Positions 17,623-28,422 of a stretch of DNA of 64,000 nt are shown piece by piece. Origin of the DNA: Martelella mediterranea (GTDB taxonomy: Bacteria > Pseudomonadota > Alphaproteobacteria > Rhizobiales > Rhizobiaceae); contig NZ_JAINWJ010000009.1 in NCBI RefSeq assembly GCF_021021415.1, positions 1 to 64,000 of the forward strand, read 5' to 3'. The notes under the pieces are model-generated. The model searched no databases, was not told the origin of the DNA, and saw only the letters and a program-made list of their open reading frames with translations. Position 1 is the first letter of the stretch. The number at the start of each line of letters is the position of its first letter. Position numbers and translations under genes: made by a program.

Positions 17623-17674
17623 ATTCTATCGTTCTATCTATCAGAATGCCGTTTAACATAACAGAACGATGTTC
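17623..17674. promoter_or_regulatory. Candidate IclR operator/promoter region
   Basis: The short gap between the divergent CoA-transferase and IclR genes contains ATCGTTCTAT (17628-17637) and its near inverted copy ATAACAGAACGAT (17658-17670), plus GAACGATGTTC (17664-17674) with perfect 4-bp arms and ATTCT/AGAAT (17623-17627, 17643-17647). The recurrent CGTTCT half-site suggests binding by the adjacent regulator. Binding itself is inferred. Confidence 0.45.
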
Positions 17675-17702
17675 AATCGTCCAGTCTGCTGAAGGTTTCC
17701 CC

Positions 17703-18389
17703 ATGGGTCAGGACTCCGAACAAAAGGGCGTCGACGCCGTCGATCGGGCGCTCGCTATCCTCGAATGCTTCGCGACAGCGGATCAGCCGCTGTCGCTCGC
17801 GCAGATCGCCGGAGAAACGGGGCTCTACAAGAGCACCATCCTGCGGCTTCTCAACTCGCTGATACGGTTTGGCTATCTGGAGCGGGACGAGCATGGGCAA
17901 TACCGGCTGGCGAGCACGGTCTGGCGGCTCGGCGCGCAATATCGCGCATCCTTCTCGCTCGGCGACGGGATCAGGGCTGAGCTTGCACGCCTGGCGGAGG
18001 CGACGGGAGAAACGGCGTCATTTTACGTGCGCCGCGGCGACACCCGGCTGTGCCTTTATCGCAGCGAGCCGGAGCGCGCGATCCGCCACTCGGTTGCGGA
18101 AGGCGTCGAACTGCCCATCGGAATGGGCGCCTCGGGAAAGGTACTGCAGGCTTTCGACAGGGATGCCGGATCGCAGTGGGATCACATCCGCAAGGCAGGC
18201 TTTGCCACCTCGCGCGGCGAGCGCAATCCGGATGTGGCGGCGATTGCCGCGCCCGTCTTCGACCAGAGCGGCAGGCTGCGCGGCGCAATCGCGGTATCCG
18301 GGCCAGTCACGCGACTGGATGAGGCAGCCACAGCAAGGATCGCGAAACTTCTGACGGAGCGCGCCGCTGCGCTGATTATTCCGGCCTGA
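17703..18389 (+). CDS. IclR family transcriptional regulator
   Basis: A 228-residue regulator with an N-terminal winged helix (VDAVDRALAILECFATAD, then SLAQIAGETGLYKSTILRLL) and a C-terminal IclR effector domain (around residues 85-225, with ELPIGMGASGKV and the G-x-R-x-P-D-like SRGERNPDVAAIAAPVF). The ATG at 17703 has GAAGG 8 nt upstream and gives the usual length; an earlier ATG would add 19 unsupported residues. Divergent placement points to control of the carboxylate operon, with the substrate or a CoA derivative as likely effector. Confidence 0.9.
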   Translation: MGQDSEQKGVDAVDRALAILECFATADQPLSLAQIAGETGLYKSTILRLLNSLIRFGYLERDEHGQYRLASTVWRLGAQYRASFSLGDGIRAELARLAEATGETASFYVRRGDTRLCLYRSEPERAIRHSVAEGVELPIGMGASGKVLQAFDRDAGSQWDHIRKAGFATSRGERNPDVAAIAAPVFDQSGRLRGAIAVSGPVTRLDEAATARIAKLLTERAAALIIPA

Positions 18390-18407
18390 CAGACTGGATT
18401 TCGGTTT

Positions 18408-19679
18408 TCAGCCCTCTTCGCGGGCGACCGCGCGCCAGCCGATATCGCGGCGGCAGAAGCCTTCGGGCCAGTCGATGCTCTCGATCAGTTCATAGGCGCG
18501 GGTCTGCGCCTCGGTGACATTGGGGCCAAGCGCGGTGACGTTCAGCACGCGGCCGCCATTGGCCACCAGCCTGCCATCCTTGATGGCGGTGCCGGCATGG
18601 AAGGTGCGGGCGGTGGCGTCATCGGCGGGCAGCGCCTTGATCTCGCTGCCCTTCTTGTAGGCGCCGGGATAGCCCTTGGCGGCCATGACCACCGTCAGGG
18701 CGGTCTGCTCGCTCCAATCGGCGCCAACCGAATCGAGCCTGCCCTCGGCGCAGGCAATGAGGATCGGCAGCAGATCGCTCTTCAGCCGCATCATCATCAC
18801 CTGGCATTCCGGATCGCCGAAGCGGGCATTGTATTCGATCAGCTCGGGCCCCTTTTCGGTGATCATCAGCCCGGCATAAAGCACGCCCTGGAACGGATGG
18901 CCCATCTCCGCCATGCCCCGGATCGTCGGCTCGATGATTTCCTTCATTGTGCGCTCGATCATCGCCGCATCCATCACGGGCGCCGGCGAATAGGCGCCCA
19001 TGCCGCCGGTATTCGGTCCGGTATCGCCATCGCCGACGGCCTTGTGATCCTGCGCGGTGGCGAGCGGCAAAGCGTGTTTTCCGTCGGAAAGGCAGAAGAA
19101 GCTCGCCTCCTCGCCCACCAGAAACTCCTCGACCACCACTTCCGCGCCGGCCGCGCCGAACGTGCCGGAGAAGCAGTCGTCGATCGCGGCAAGCGCCTCG
19201 TCATTTGTGCGGGCGACGGTGACGCCCTTGCCGGCGGCAAGGCCATCGGCCTTGATCACGATCGGCGCGCCAATTTCGAGCACATAGGCTTTTGCCGCCT
19301 CGGCATTGTCAAACCGCTGATAGGCCCCTGTCGGAATGTTGTAGCGCGCGCACAAATCCTTGGTGAAGCCCTTGGAGCCCTCAAGCTGCGCGGCCGCCCT
19401 GGTCGGCCCAAACACCTTCAACCCGGCGGCCTGGAGATCATCCGCAAGCCCGGCGACGAGCGGGGCCTCGGGGCCGACGACCACGAGGTCGATCGACTTC
19501 TCGCGGCAGAACGCCGTGACCGCCGCATGGTCGGTGACATCGAGCGCCACGCAGACCGCATGGGCGGCAATGCCCGGATTGCCCGGAGCGGCATAGAATT
19601 CGCCGATTTCGGGGGATTGCGCGAGTTTCCAGGCCAGCGCATGCTCGCGCCCGCCAGAGCCGATCAGAAGGACATGCAT
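18408..19679 (-). CDS. purD: Phosphoribosylamine-glycine ligase
   Basis: Second enzyme of purine biosynthesis: ATP-dependent ligation of glycine to 5-phosphoribosylamine. The 423-residue protein starts [20 protein letters not shown], with the family motifs [12 protein letters not shown], the ATP-grasp segment [26 protein letters not shown], and [12 protein letters not shown]. The ATG at 19679 has GGAG 8 nt upstream and fits the motif position. It converges with the IclR gene, leaving 18 nt. Confidence 0.97.
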   Translation of the reverse strand: MHVLLIGSGGREHALAWKLAQSPEIGEFYAAPGNPGIAAHAVCVALDVTDHAAVTAFCREKSIDLVVVGPEAPLVAGLADDLQAAGLKVFGPTRAAAQLEGSKGFTKDLCARYNIPTGAYQRFDNAEAAKAYVLEIGAPIVIKADGLAAGKGVTVARTNDEALAAIDDCFSGTFGAAGAEVVVEEFLVGEEASFFCLSDGKHALPLATAQDHKAVGDGDTGPNTGGMGAYSPAPVMDAAMIERTMKEIIEPTIRGMAEMGHPFQGVLYAGLMITEKGPELIEYNARFGDPECQVMMMRLKSDLLPILIACAEGRLDSVGADWSEQTALTVVMAAKGYPGAYKKGSEIKALPADDATARTFHAGTAIKDGRLVANGGRVLNVTALGPNVTEAQTRAYELIESIDWPEGFCRRDIGWRAVAREEG

Positions 19680-19863
19680 GGGGTTTGCTCCAGTTGTCAC
19701 CTGCTGGCGGTTGGGTAAGCAGGCCGGCGACAAAGGTCAAGGCCGGGACGCGTTAACATCCGGGGCAATATTGTGGAAGGCCGCGCGCGCCCTCGCCAAA
19801 GCCATTGTTTCGGCGCTATGAACGCCTAAATTCGCCTCTCCCGTGAAAGATGGAACGAGACAC

Positions 19864-22149
19864 ATGGCCGCAGAAAAAATCGCCCGCATCGTCGCAGAAG
19901 AGATCAAGGCCCGCCCCGAACAGGTGGATGCCGCGCTAAAGCTTCTGGATGAGGGCGCGACCGTGCCATTCGTCGCGCGCTACCGCAAGGAGGCCACCGG
20001 CGGGCTGGATGACGGCCAGCTACGCACGCTCGCCGAGCGCGTCGGCTATCTGCGCGAACTAGAAGCCCGGCGCGCCACCATCGTCGAATCGATCACCAGT
20101 CAGGGCAAGATGACGGATGAGCTTTCCGGCAAGATCGCCACTGTAACCACCAAATCCGAGCTCGAAGACCTCTATTTGCCCTACAAGCCGAAGCGCCGCA
20201 CCCGCGCGATGATCGCCCGCGAGAACGGCCTCCAGCCGCTGGCCGACGCGATCTTCCAGGATCGGAGTTCCGACCCGGAGAAACTCGCCGAGGCCTATGT
20301 CAACGACAAGGTCGCAGACACGCGCGCGGCCCTCGACGGCGTGCGCGATATCCTGTCGGAGGAATTCGCCGAAAACGCCGAACTCGTCGGCAGGCTCAGG
20401 CAATATATGCGCGACAATGCGATGCTCTACGCCACGGTGGTCGCGGGCAAGGAAGAGGCCGGCCAGAAATTCTCCGACTATTTCGACCATGCCGAAAAGT
20501 TCGCAACCGCGCCGGGCCATCGCGTGCTCGCCATGCTGCGCGGCTTCAACGAGGAAGTGCTGTCGGTCGCGATCGAGGCCGATCGCGACAACCCCTCCCC
20601 GGTAAAGCCGGCCCAGCAGATGATCGCGCGCTTCTTCGATATTGATGGCGAGGGCAAGGCTAATGCCTTCCTGATGCAGGTTGCCGGCTGGTGCTGGCGC
20701 GTGAAGCTGTCCACCTCGCTGTCGCTCGACCTGATGCGGGAAATGCGCGAGCGCGCCGAGGATGAGGCGATCAACGTGTTCGCCCGCAATCTGAAGGACC
20801 TGTTGCTGGCCGCACCCGCCGGCTCCCGCGTCACGCTTGGCCTCGATCCGGGCATCCGCACCGGCGTCAAGGTCGCCGCCGTCGATGGCACCGGCAAGTT
20901 GCTCGATACCGCCACGATTTACCCGTTCCAGCCGCGCAACGACATTCAGGGCGCAATGGCCGCGCTGAAGGCGCTGATCGCGCGCCACAACGTTTCGCTG
21001 ATCGCGATCGGCAACGGCACGGCCAGCCGCGAAACCGAAAAACTGGTCGCCGACGTGCTGAAGGCCGTGCCCGAACCGAAGCCGATGAAGGTGATCGTGT
21101 CGGAAGCCGGGGCCTCGGTCTATTCGGCCTCGGAGACGGCGGCGAAGGAGTTTCCCGAGCTCGACGTTTCGCTTCGCGGCGCAGTTTCGATCGCCCGCCG
21201 CCTGCAGGATCCGCTGGCGGAACTTGTGAAGATCGAGCCGAAATCGATCGGCGTCGGCCAATACCAGCACGATGTCGACCAGATGAAGCTGTCGCGCTCG
21301 CTCGATGCCGTAGTCGAGGATGCGGTCAATGGCGTCGGCGTTGACCTCAACACCGCGTCCGCGCCGCTGCTTGCCCGCGTGTCCGGGCTCGGCCCCTCGA
21401 TTGCCGAGCAGATCGTGCTTCACCGCGATGCCAATGGCGCGTTCAGGAGTCGCAAGGAATTGCTGAAGGTCGCCCGTCTGGGGCCGCGCGCGTTCGAGCA
21501 GAGCGCCGGCTTCCTGCGCATCCGCGATGGCGTCGAGCCGCTCGATTCGTCCGCGGTCCATCCGGAAGCCTATGACGTGGCGAAGAAGATCGTCGCCGCC
21601 TGCGGGCGTGATCTGCGCGCGCTGATGGGCGACAGCGCGGCGCTGAAGGCCATCGATCCGCGCGCCTTCGTCGACGATCGCTTCGGCCTGCCGACCGTGC
21701 GCGACATATTGTCGGAGCTTGAAAAGCCCGGCCGCGACCCGCGACCCGAGTTCAAGACGGCAAGCTTTGCCGACGGCATTGACGAGATTTCCGACCTGAA
21801 ACCCGGCATGGTGCTGGAAGGCACCGTCACCAATGTCGCAGCCTTCGGCGCCTTCGTCGATATCGGCGTGCATCAGGACGGCCTCGTCCACGTCTCCCAG
21901 CTCGCCGACCGCTTCGTCAAGGACCCGCATGAGGTGGTGAAAGCCGGCGACGTGGTGAAGGTCCGGGTCGTGGACGTCGACGTGAAGCGCAAGCGGATAG
22001 GCCTCTCCATGAAGAAGGACGACGGCACGCCTGCAGCCAGGGGCCCCCGCTCCGAGCGCCCGCAGGAACGCGGCAGTAATCGCGGAGGCAAGCCGCAGTC
22101 GCAGGGCGCATTCGGCGCAGCACTTGCGGATGCGATGCGGAAGAAGTGA
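19864..22149 (+). CDS. tex: Tex-family RNA-binding transcription accessory protein
   Basis: A 761-residue nucleic-acid-binding protein (Tex/YhgF). It contains the N-terminal helical region ([17 protein letters not shown]), the YqgF/RNase H-like domain ([15 protein letters not shown] at about residue 320), tandem HhH motifs ([21 protein letters not shown]) and a C-terminal S1 domain ([20 protein letters not shown]). The last 40 residues are basic and disordered. ATG at 19864 is chosen over a GTG 21 nt upstream because [13 protein letters not shown] matches family starts. Confidence 0.95.
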   Translation: MAAEKIARIVAEEIKARPEQVDAALKLLDEGATVPFVARYRKEATGGLDDGQLRTLAERVGYLRELEARRATIVESITSQGKMTDELSGKIATVTTKSELEDLYLPYKPKRRTRAMIARENGLQPLADAIFQDRSSDPEKLAEAYVNDKVADTRAALDGVRDILSEEFAENAELVGRLRQYMRDNAMLYATVVAGKEEAGQKFSDYFDHAEKFATAPGHRVLAMLRGFNEEVLSVAIEADRDNPSPVKPAQQMIARFFDIDGEGKANAFLMQVAGWCWRVKLSTSLSLDLMREMRERAEDEAINVFARNLKDLLLAAPAGSRVTLGLDPGIRTGVKVAAVDGTGKLLDTATIYPFQPRNDIQGAMAALKALIARHNVSLIAIGNGTASRETEKLVADVLKAVPEPKPMKVIVSEAGASVYSASETAAKEFPELDVSLRGAVSIARRLQDPLAELVKIEPKSIGVGQYQHDVDQMKLSRSLDAVVEDAVNGVGVDLNTASAPLLARVSGLGPSIAEQIVLHRDANGAFRSRKELLKVARLGPRAFEQSAGFLRIRDGVEPLDSSAVHPEAYDVAKKIVAACGRDLRALMGDSAALKAIDPRAFVDDRFGLPTVRDILSELEKPGRDPRPEFKTASFADGIDEISDLKPGMVLEGTVTNVAAFGAFVDIGVHQDGLVHVSQLADRFVKDPHEVVKAGDVVKVRVVDVDVKRKRIGLSMKKDDGTPAARGPRSERPQERGSNRGGKPQSQGAFGAALADAMRKK

Positions 22150-22453
22150 GCGCTCGGCCTCGCGGGTCAGCGCGCCTGAATGACCCGCCCGCGATCTGCC
22201 GGCAGGCGATCGCGCGCATGCGCGGAAAATCTCAAGGACCAAAGCGCCGCTTCGCGATTCGGCGTGCTATCGGAATTGATCCCTTCGCCGTTGCAAGCCC
22301 AGGGTGAAACAAAGCTGATTTCCCGCAGATGGGCGTGTCAACCGTCCAATTTACCATTGCATTGCCGCGTTTCCCCCGCCCTTGTTTCTTGCGACAGAAT
22401 GAATAATGTGCGTGAAATAATATATGACATAAGCAGGCATTCGGGGGATTGCG
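22150..22453. other. Intergenic region between tex and cfa
   Basis: The left part holds an 8-bp hairpin GCGGGTCA/TGACCCGC (22162-22169 and 22181-22188) without a T-tract, a possible tex 3' stabiliser or weak terminator. The right part (about 22395-22440) is AT-rich (AATAATATATGACATAAG) and is the likely cfa promoter region, but I could not assign a confident -35. No gene is seen. Confidence 0.4.
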
Positions 22454-23716
22454 ATGGCTTCACAGCTATTCAACCTGATCGAAAAGATCATCAATACCGG
22501 GACATTAAGGGTCAAAGACGCAACGGGGACGATCACAACATTCGGGGATGGCACTGGCGACCCGATTGCCGTCCGGTTTACCGACAGCGAAGCGGAAAAG
22601 CTGATCGCCAGAGACCCGGCGCTCGCGCTTGGCGAGATGTACATGCAGGGCCGCTTCCAGATGGAAGAAGGCAATATCTACGACTTCCTGTCGCTGGTGC
22701 GCCGCAATACGCTCGCTATCGTGTTCTCGCCGCTGATGGCGGCCAGGCTGTTCTGGCGCACCGGTCTTGCCCAGTTGCAGACGCGGCTGCCGATCAACAG
22801 GAACCGCAAAAACGTCTCGCATCATTACGACCTGACGCCGCCGCTGTTCAGCCTGTTTCTGGATGAGGATTGGCAATATTCCTGCGCCTATTTCGATCCG
22901 CCGGATATCTCGCTCGACGAGGCGCAGCTTGCCAAGAAGCGCCATATTGCCGCCAAACTGAGACTGAACGAGGGCCAGCGCGTTCTCGAAATCGGATCCG
23001 GCTGGGGCGGGCTCAGCATGTATCTCGCCGAGATGGCGGGCGTGGACATGACCGGCATCACGCTGTCGCACGAGCAGCTTGCGATTTCCGCCGATCGCGC
23101 GGCAAAGCGCGGACTTTCGGACAAGGTGCGCTTCGAGCTGCAGGACTATCGCACCATGAAGGCCAAGCCCTTCGACCGGATCGTGTCCGTTGGCATGTTC
23201 GAACATGTCGGCATCGGTCGCTACCAGAACTTCTTCGAAAAGTGTTTCGAGCTTCTGGATGATGACGGGGTGATGGTGCTGCATTCGATCGGACGTGATG
23301 TCGCGGCTCACGGCTTCAACAACCCGTTCATCGAAAAGTACATCTTCCCGGGCGGCTACATCCCCTCGCTCGCGGAAGTCTTGCCGGCGGTCGAAAAATC
23401 CGGCCTGCTGGTGCGCGACATCGAAATCCTGCAGATGCACTATGCCTATACGCTGAGAGCTTGGCGCGAGCGCTTCGTTGCGCGCAAGGAAGAGGCAATC
23501 AAGCTCTATGACGAGCAGTTCTTCCGCATGTGGGAATTCTATCTCGCCGGCTCGGAAATGGCGTTCGAGTGGGACAAGATGTTCATCTTCCAGATGCAGC
23601 TTTCAAAGAGCCAGTTTGCCACGCCCAATAACCGCCGCTATATGTTCGAGGCGGAAGACAAACTGAAAGCCGCGGAAGCGAACCGGGCGCCGCTGGAGCC
23701 GGTCGCGTTTTCCTGA
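22454..23716 (+). CDS. cfa: Cyclopropane-fatty-acyl-phospholipid synthase
   Basis: A 420-residue SAM-dependent enzyme that adds a methylene bridge to unsaturated fatty acids of membrane phospholipids, usually on entry to stationary phase or under acid stress. An N-terminal lipid-binding region (residues 1-110) is followed by the SAM motif VLEIGSGWGGLSMYLAE, the SHEQLAISADRA segment, GMFEHVGIGRY (catalytic Glu region), and FIEKYIFPGGYIPSL. Length and motif order are canonical. ubiA follows 24 nt later on the same strand. Confidence 0.95.
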   Translation: MASQLFNLIEKIINTGTLRVKDATGTITTFGDGTGDPIAVRFTDSEAEKLIARDPALALGEMYMQGRFQMEEGNIYDFLSLVRRNTLAIVFSPLMAARLFWRTGLAQLQTRLPINRNRKNVSHHYDLTPPLFSLFLDEDWQYSCAYFDPPDISLDEAQLAKKRHIAAKLRLNEGQRVLEIGSGWGGLSMYLAEMAGVDMTGITLSHEQLAISADRAAKRGLSDKVRFELQDYRTMKAKPFDRIVSVGMFEHVGIGRYQNFFEKCFELLDDDGVMVLHSIGRDVAAHGFNNPFIEKYIFPGGYIPSLAEVLPAVEKSGLLVRDIEILQMHYAYTLRAWRERFVARKEEAIKLYDEQFFRMWEFYLAGSEMAFEWDKMFIFQMQLSKSQFATPNNRRYMFEAEDKLKAAEANRAPLEPVAFS

Positions 23717-23740
23717 TCCGGCTTTGTTCAGGGCAGGCAG

Positions 23741-24694
23741 ATGAGCAATATTTTTGAGGATAACGGCCGCGTAGTCGACGCGCCGTCGGATAATTTCGTC
23801 TACCGGCTGTTGCCGCCTTCGCTGTGGCCCTATGCCCAGCTCGCCCGCTGGGACCGGCCGATCGGCTGGCAGCTCTTGTTGTGGCCGTGCCTTTGGTCGG
23901 CAGCGATGGCCGCCGGCGTGACGGCGGATGCCGGCGCCTTTCGGCCCGGCCAGTTTATCGCCCATTGTCTGCTGTTCTGGATTGGCGCGGTGGCCATGCG
24001 CGGCGCGGGCTGCACCTATAATGATCTGGTCGATCACGATATCGACAATCAGGTGGCGAGAACCCGTTCGCGTCCCCTGCCCTCCGGCCGGGTGACCCGC
24101 CGCAAGGCGAAGATTTTCATCCTGCTGCAGGCGCTCACCGGGCTTGCGGTGCTGCTCTGCTTCAACCTCTTCACGATCGTGCTGGCGATCTCCTCGCTCG
24201 CGATCGTCGCGATCTACCCCTTTGCCAAGCGCTTCACCGACTGGCCGCAATTCGTGCTGGGGCTCGCCTTCTCCTGGGGGGCGCTGGTGGGATGGGCGGC
24301 GGTGTTCGGCGCGCTGTCGGGGCCGGCGCTGCTCGTCTATGTCGCAGCGGTTCTCTGGACCATCGGCTATGACACGATCTACGCCCATCAGGACAAGGAA
24401 GATGATGCCCTTATCGGCGTGCGCTCCACAGCGCGTCTGTTCGGCGACAATACCAAGCCCTGGCTGATCGGCTTTTACGGCGTGATGCTGGCGCTGATGG
24501 CGATTGCTTTCCGGGTGGCCGGGCTTGGCTGGCCAGCCTTCGCCGGTCTCGTCATCGCGGGCGGGATGCTCCTACGCCAGATCGTGGTGCTGAATATCGA
24601 TGACGGCGATCAGTGCCTGCGGCTGTTCAAATCCAACCACCATGTCGGCATCGTGATCTTCGTCGGACTGGTGGTTTCGATCTTCCTTGGTTGA
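23741..24694 (+). CDS. ubiA: 4-hydroxybenzoate polyprenyltransferase
   Basis: A 317-residue inner-membrane prenyltransferase of ubiquinone biosynthesis. The first Asp-rich motif is in NDLVDHDIDNQVARTRSRPL and the second in YAHQDKEDDALIG; both chelate the Mg-diphosphate of the prenyl donor. Around eight to nine hydrophobic segments are visible. It follows cfa on the same strand and converges with the DUF6101 gene. Confidence 0.95.
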   Translation: MSNIFEDNGRVVDAPSDNFVYRLLPPSLWPYAQLARWDRPIGWQLLLWPCLWSAAMAAGVTADAGAFRPGQFIAHCLLFWIGAVAMRGAGCTYNDLVDHDIDNQVARTRSRPLPSGRVTRRKAKIFILLQALTGLAVLLCFNLFTIVLAISSLAIVAIYPFAKRFTDWPQFVLGLAFSWGALVGWAAVFGALSGPALLVYVAAVLWTIGYDTIYAHQDKEDDALIGVRSTARLFGDNTKPWLIGFYGVMLALMAIAFRVAGLGWPAFAGLVIAGGMLLRQIVVLNIDDGDQCLRLFKSNHHVGIVIFVGLVVSIFLG

Positions 24695-24708
24695 ATCCGG
24701 GTTGGTCT

Positions 24709-25269
24709 TCAGGCCGCGACCGCGCGACCTGCGAGCTTGAGTGCAACGCCGAGCTTGCCGTCTTCCATCCGCACTGTCAGTCGCGGGATCGGACGGGTCG
24801 CCTTGCGGCGGCGCGGGCCGGCCTCATCATTGGCGGCAGTCACGCGATGCGGCTGGAAATCGACCGCGCGGGCCGCGCCATCGGCTTCGACCATCAGCAT
24901 CGGGATATCATAGAGCAGCGCCCATTCCTGCCAGTCGGCCACGATCGCCTCGAGATCATGGGCGACCAGCAGCGGAATGCACAGTTCCGGATCGGCGTGA
25001 TGCAGTTCCAGCGTCACCGTGATCGCGCCATCGACATGGGCCACCGCACGGGCGGCAACGCCCTTGAAGGCCCGGCCCGGCAGCGCGATCGAGAACGGCA
25101 GGTTGCTCGACGGCAGGTTGCGCCTGACCACCGCGCCGCGGGTATCGAGCTTGACGGCGATGCGGGCATCGGTGCCCTTGGCCGTGTAGGAAAATTTCTG
25201 CGGAAAATATGCGGGGTCGATTCTCAGAACCGTATCATCCCGCCCCCTCAAAACTTGCGTATTCGTCAT
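24709..25269 (-). CDS. DUF6101 family protein
   Basis: A 186-residue soluble protein of unknown function resembling DUF6101 proteins found beside ubiA in Hyphomicrobiales. It has a conserved N-terminal segment (LRGRDDTVLRIDPAYFPQKF) and a later DWQEWALLYDIPMLM stretch; the C-terminus is basic. No signal peptide or membrane span. The ATG at 25269 has GGGTGACGAG upstream and matches relatives; a longer in-frame version is rejected. Confidence 0.82.
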   Translation of the reverse strand: MTNTQVLRGRDDTVLRIDPAYFPQKFSYTAKGTDARIAVKLDTRGAVVRRNLPSSNLPFSIALPGRAFKGVAARAVAHVDGAITVTLELHHADPELCIPLLVAHDLEAIVADWQEWALLYDIPMLMVEADGAARAVDFQPHRVTAANDEAGPRRRKATRPIPRLTVRMEDGKLGVALKLAGRAVAA

Positions 25270-25515
25270 CTCGTCACCCTTGATTTCTGTCCCCGGTATC
25301 CGGCGCACATTCGCGAACTTTTCCGTTCGTCTGAGGGCGATCATAGGCGAGGTTGTTACCAGCCGCCTTAACAAGCACGGTTAAGAAATTCCAACGCGCA
25401 TCAATGGTTATCAAAATCCGATTTCGAAGGGTTGAGAGAGCGTGAACGGCGTGGTGACGGGGCGTTAACCGCGAGGGCGGGCGGTTCTGACAAAAGTCGC
25501 AGAGCCCACCAAAAC

Positions 25516-25653
25516 AATCTCTCCCCTTGAGGGAGAGATGCCCCGACAGGGGCAGAGAGGGGTGAAACATTTCGGCAAGTTCGGAGCAAGCAGCTTATGC
25601 CCATTACCCCTCTCTGTCGCGTTCGCGACATCTCCCCCTCAAGGGGGGAGATT
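25516..25653. repeat. RIME-like palindromic repeat, copy 1
   Basis: The left arm (from AATCTCTCCCC at 25516 to GGGGTGA) and the right arm (TTACCCCTCTCTGTCGC to GGGGGGAGATT at 25653) are long inverted copies of each other. Each arm contains smaller palindromes (CTCCCCTTGAGGGAGAG; GCCCCGACAGGGGC; GTCGCGTTCGCGAC). This nested structure is typical of the Rhizobium-specific intergenic mosaic elements (RIME). It lies in the 460-bp gap between DUF6101 and glyS, which otherwise shows no gene. Confidence 0.8.
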
Positions 25654-25730
25654 GATGGCCGCGGACGTTTTCAGGGTATCCGAGGCGTGGCCGAAAGGTG
25701 AGGCCTGACGGACGCAGCGCCCCGGCGCCC

Positions 25731-28253
25731 TCAACCCGAAATCTTCGAGAAATCCGCCACCGTGCCGGTGGCCTCGCGGATCATGGCCAGCAGCGCCAGG
25801 CGGTTGGCGCGCACGGCCTCGTCCTCGGCATTGACCAGCACATCCTCGAAGAACCGGTCCACCGGCGCGCGCAGCACCGAGAGCGCCTCCATGGCGGCAA
25901 AATAGTCTTCCCTGTCGGAAGCGGCCTTCGCCTTGTCCTCGGCTTCCAGAATGGCAGCGTGGAGTGCCTTTTCGGCATCGAGTTCGAACAGGGCCGGATC
26001 GACCGTGTCGGCAACTCGCGTCTTCTTCTTTTCTTCCGCAGCCAGAAGCTGCCCTGCCCGCTTCTCGCCCGCCAACAGGTTCTTGCCGTCTTCGGAATCG
26101 AGGAATTTCGTCAGCGCCTCGACCCGGCGGGCGACGACTTCGAGGTCGTCGGCATCAGGCCCCAGCACCGCGTCGATCAGGTCGTGCCGCGCGCCCATGT
26201 CGCGCAGATAGACCTTGAAGCGGTCGTGGAAGAAGGAGAGGAGGTCCGCGGAGATTCTTCCGAAATGGGTTTCAAGCCAGAGAAGTTGCCGAGCCGAATT
26301 TGCGTAGGCTTCAAAGCCTCTAGGTGCGTCAGGGTTATCAAGATCATCGAAAAGGAGTTCGACTTCTAGAGCGTCGAGTTCTTCCAAGCGGCGCTCTAGC
26401 AATGAGAAGATTTCTACCCTTGCCTGTTCTTCCTGCAAATCGTCGGGCGCGCCGCCGAGATCCGGATTGCCAATTTGGTTGTTTACAATTTCCTCTTCGC
26501 GGCCACTGAACATTTGGTCGCTATTCATCATCGACCAATATGGCTCATCATTCCAACTGGGACTGGGCCCTGTTTCGTATTGAGCATCAAAACGAGATAA
26601 AAGAGATCGAAAGCCCTGTGTTGGCTTGAATTGAGAAACAAGCAATACACAAAGAGCAAACCAGAATAAGTCACTCAGCGGAAGACGGACGCCGCGCTCC
26701 AGAATAATGCGGATCACGCCCAGCGCCGCGCGGCGCAGCGCATAGGGGTCGCCGGAGCCGGTGGGCTTTTCGTCGATCGACCAGAAGCCGGTGAGCGTGT
26801 CCAGCTTGTCGGCGAGCGCCACCGTCAGCGAGACCTTGTTGCGCGGCACGACGTCGGAGGGGCCGAGGGGCTTGTAGTGTTCCTCGATGGCCGCTGCGAC
26901 ATCCTCGCTCTCGCCCTGCAGGATCGCATATTTGCGGCCCATCGCGCCCTGAAGCTCGGGGAATTCGCCGACGGCTTCGGTTCTGAGATCGGCCTTGGCC
27001 AACACCACCGCGCGGTCGACCTCTGCCGGATCGGCGCCGACGATGGTGCTAAGCTTCGCGGCAAGCGCCCGGATGCGGGCGACGCGGTCGCCCTGGCTGC
27101 CGAGCTTGGCATGGAAGGTGACGTTCAGCGCATCGAGCTTGGCCATGCGCTGGTCGAGCGGCTTGTTCAGGTCGAGGCCGAATTTCTCGGCCGATGCCTT
27201 GAGCGTGGCGAGGTCCGGCAGGTCGCGCTGGTCGATATGCCAGAAATGCAGCGCATCGGAGAGGCGCGCGCGCACGACCTTGCCGTTGCCGTGTCGGATT
27301 TCCTTGCCGCCGTCGGTGGCGGCGATGTTCGCGACCAGGATGAACTTGTTGGTGAGGCTGTTCTCGCCATGCTTCCTGACCACGAAGCATTTCTGGTTGG
27401 TCTTGATCGTCAGCCGGATGATCTCGTCCGGAATTTCGAGGAAGGCCTCCTCGAATTCGCCGAGCAGCACCTGCGGATATTCGACCAGCCCCGCGACCTC
27501 CTCCAGCAGGCCCTCGTCCTCGACCACGTCGAGGCCGTTGGCAAAGGCGAGATTGGCGGCGTCATCGCGGATGATGTCCTTGCGGCGCTCGGCATCGAGC
27601 ACCACGCAGGCCTTTTCCAGCCCGGCGGCGTAATCGGAAAAACGCTTGACGGTGAAAGGTTCCGGCGCATGGAAGCGATGGCCATAGGTGACGTTGGAAG
27701 CGACAATGCCGTCGATCTCGAAATCGATGACCTTGGTCTCCTCGATCTCGGTGCCGAAGGTGCACACGATCGACTGCAGCGGGCGCACCCAGCGCAGGCT
27801 TCCGGGCTCTGCCGAGGCCGCACCCCAGCGCATCGATTTCGGCCAGGGAAAATTGCGGATGATGCCGGGCATCACGTCGCGGATGATCTCCTCGGCGTCA
27901 CGACCCGGCTTTTCGATGATCGCGACATAGAAGTCGCCCTTCTTCGGGTCCGACTGGATCTTCGCCTCGGAAATATCGGAAAGCCCCGCGCCGCGCAGAA
28001 AACCTTCGAGCGCCTTTTCCGGCGCGCCGACGCGCGGACCCTTCCGCTCCTCGCGCACATCGGCGGAGCGCGCCGTCAGCCCGTGAATGTCCAGCGTCAG
28101 CCGGCGCGGCGTGAAATAGTCGCGCGCGCCCTCATAGGTCAGACCCGCGTCCACCAGCGCATCGGTGACGCGCTTTTTCAGCTCGCCCGCCGCCCGGCGC
28201 TGCATGCTGGCAGGGATTTCCTCTGAGCGAAGTTCAAGCAAAAGGTCAGGCAT
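25731..28253 (-). CDS. glyS: Glycyl-tRNA synthetase beta subunit, with a large insertion
   Basis: Beta chain of the alpha2beta2 glycyl-tRNA synthetase; it binds tRNA-Gly while GlyQ activates glycine. Recognisable parts are the N-terminal [51 protein letters not shown] (cut here), [15 protein letters not shown], and C-terminal [20 protein letters not shown]. At 840 residues it is about 140 longer than usual: residues about 531-668, between the HD-like and anticodon-binding regions, match nothing I know. The corresponding DNA (about 26250-26663) is clearly poorer in GC than both flanks while the frame stays open. Confidence 0.93.
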   Translation of the reverse strand: MPDLLLELRSEEIPASMQRRAAGELKKRVTDALVDAGLTYEGARDYFTPRRLTLDIHGLTARSADVREERKGPRVGAPEKALEGFLRGAGLSDISEAKIQSDPKKGDFYVAIIEKPGRDAEEIIRDVMPGIIRNFPWPKSMRWGAASAEPGSLRWVRPLQSIVCTFGTEIEETKVIDFEIDGIVASNVTYGHRFHAPEPFTVKRFSDYAAGLEKACVVLDAERRKDIIRDDAANLAFANGLDVVEDEGLLEEVAGLVEYPQVLLGEFEEAFLEIPDEIIRLTIKTNQKCFVVRKHGENSLTNKFILVANIAATDGGKEIRHGNGKVVRARLSDALHFWHIDQRDLPDLATLKASAEKFGLDLNKPLDQRMAKLDALNVTFHAKLGSQGDRVARIRALAAKLSTIVGADPAEVDRAVVLAKADLRTEAVGEFPELQGAMGRKYAILQGESEDVAAAIEEHYKPLGPSDVVPRNKVSLTVALADKLDTLTGFWSIDEKPTGSGDPYALRRAALGVIRIILERGVRLPLSDLFWFALCVLLVSQFKPTQGFRSLLSRFDAQYETGPSPSWNDEPYWSMMNSDQMFSGREEEIVNNQIGNPDLGGAPDDLQEEQARVEIFSLLERRLEELDALEVELLFDDLDNPDAPRGFEAYANSARQLLWLETHFGRISADLLSFFHDRFKVYLRDMGARHDLIDAVLGPDADDLEVVARRVEALTKFLDSEDGKNLLAGEKRAGQLLAAEEKKKTRVADTVDPALFELDAEKALHAAILEAEDKAKAASDREDYFAAMEALSVLRAPVDRFFEDVLVNAEDEAVRANRLALLAMIREATGTVADFSKISG

Positions 28254-28422
28254 CGGAAAGGGCTTCTATCATTGTCAGGAACTTGGGTGTGGCGGTGTTA
28301 GCAAGCTCCGTGAAAAAAGTCATCCGGCAATACCGATTTTCGGGATTTGGCCGGAGAAGAACCTTGTTTGCGCCCATATTGGCCCGGATCATTTCGCGCC
28401 GACACACACAGGAGAACCGGAC

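Noticed and set aside
20059-22242. A 727-codon frame antisense to tex
   Set aside because: Tex has complete domain architecture; the antisense frame is a codon-bias shadow.
26250-26663. The glyS insertion as an intein or frameshifted pseudogene
   Set aside because: No intein splice motifs (Cys/Ser start, HN-Cys end) are seen and the frame is open through to a normal GlyS C-terminus.
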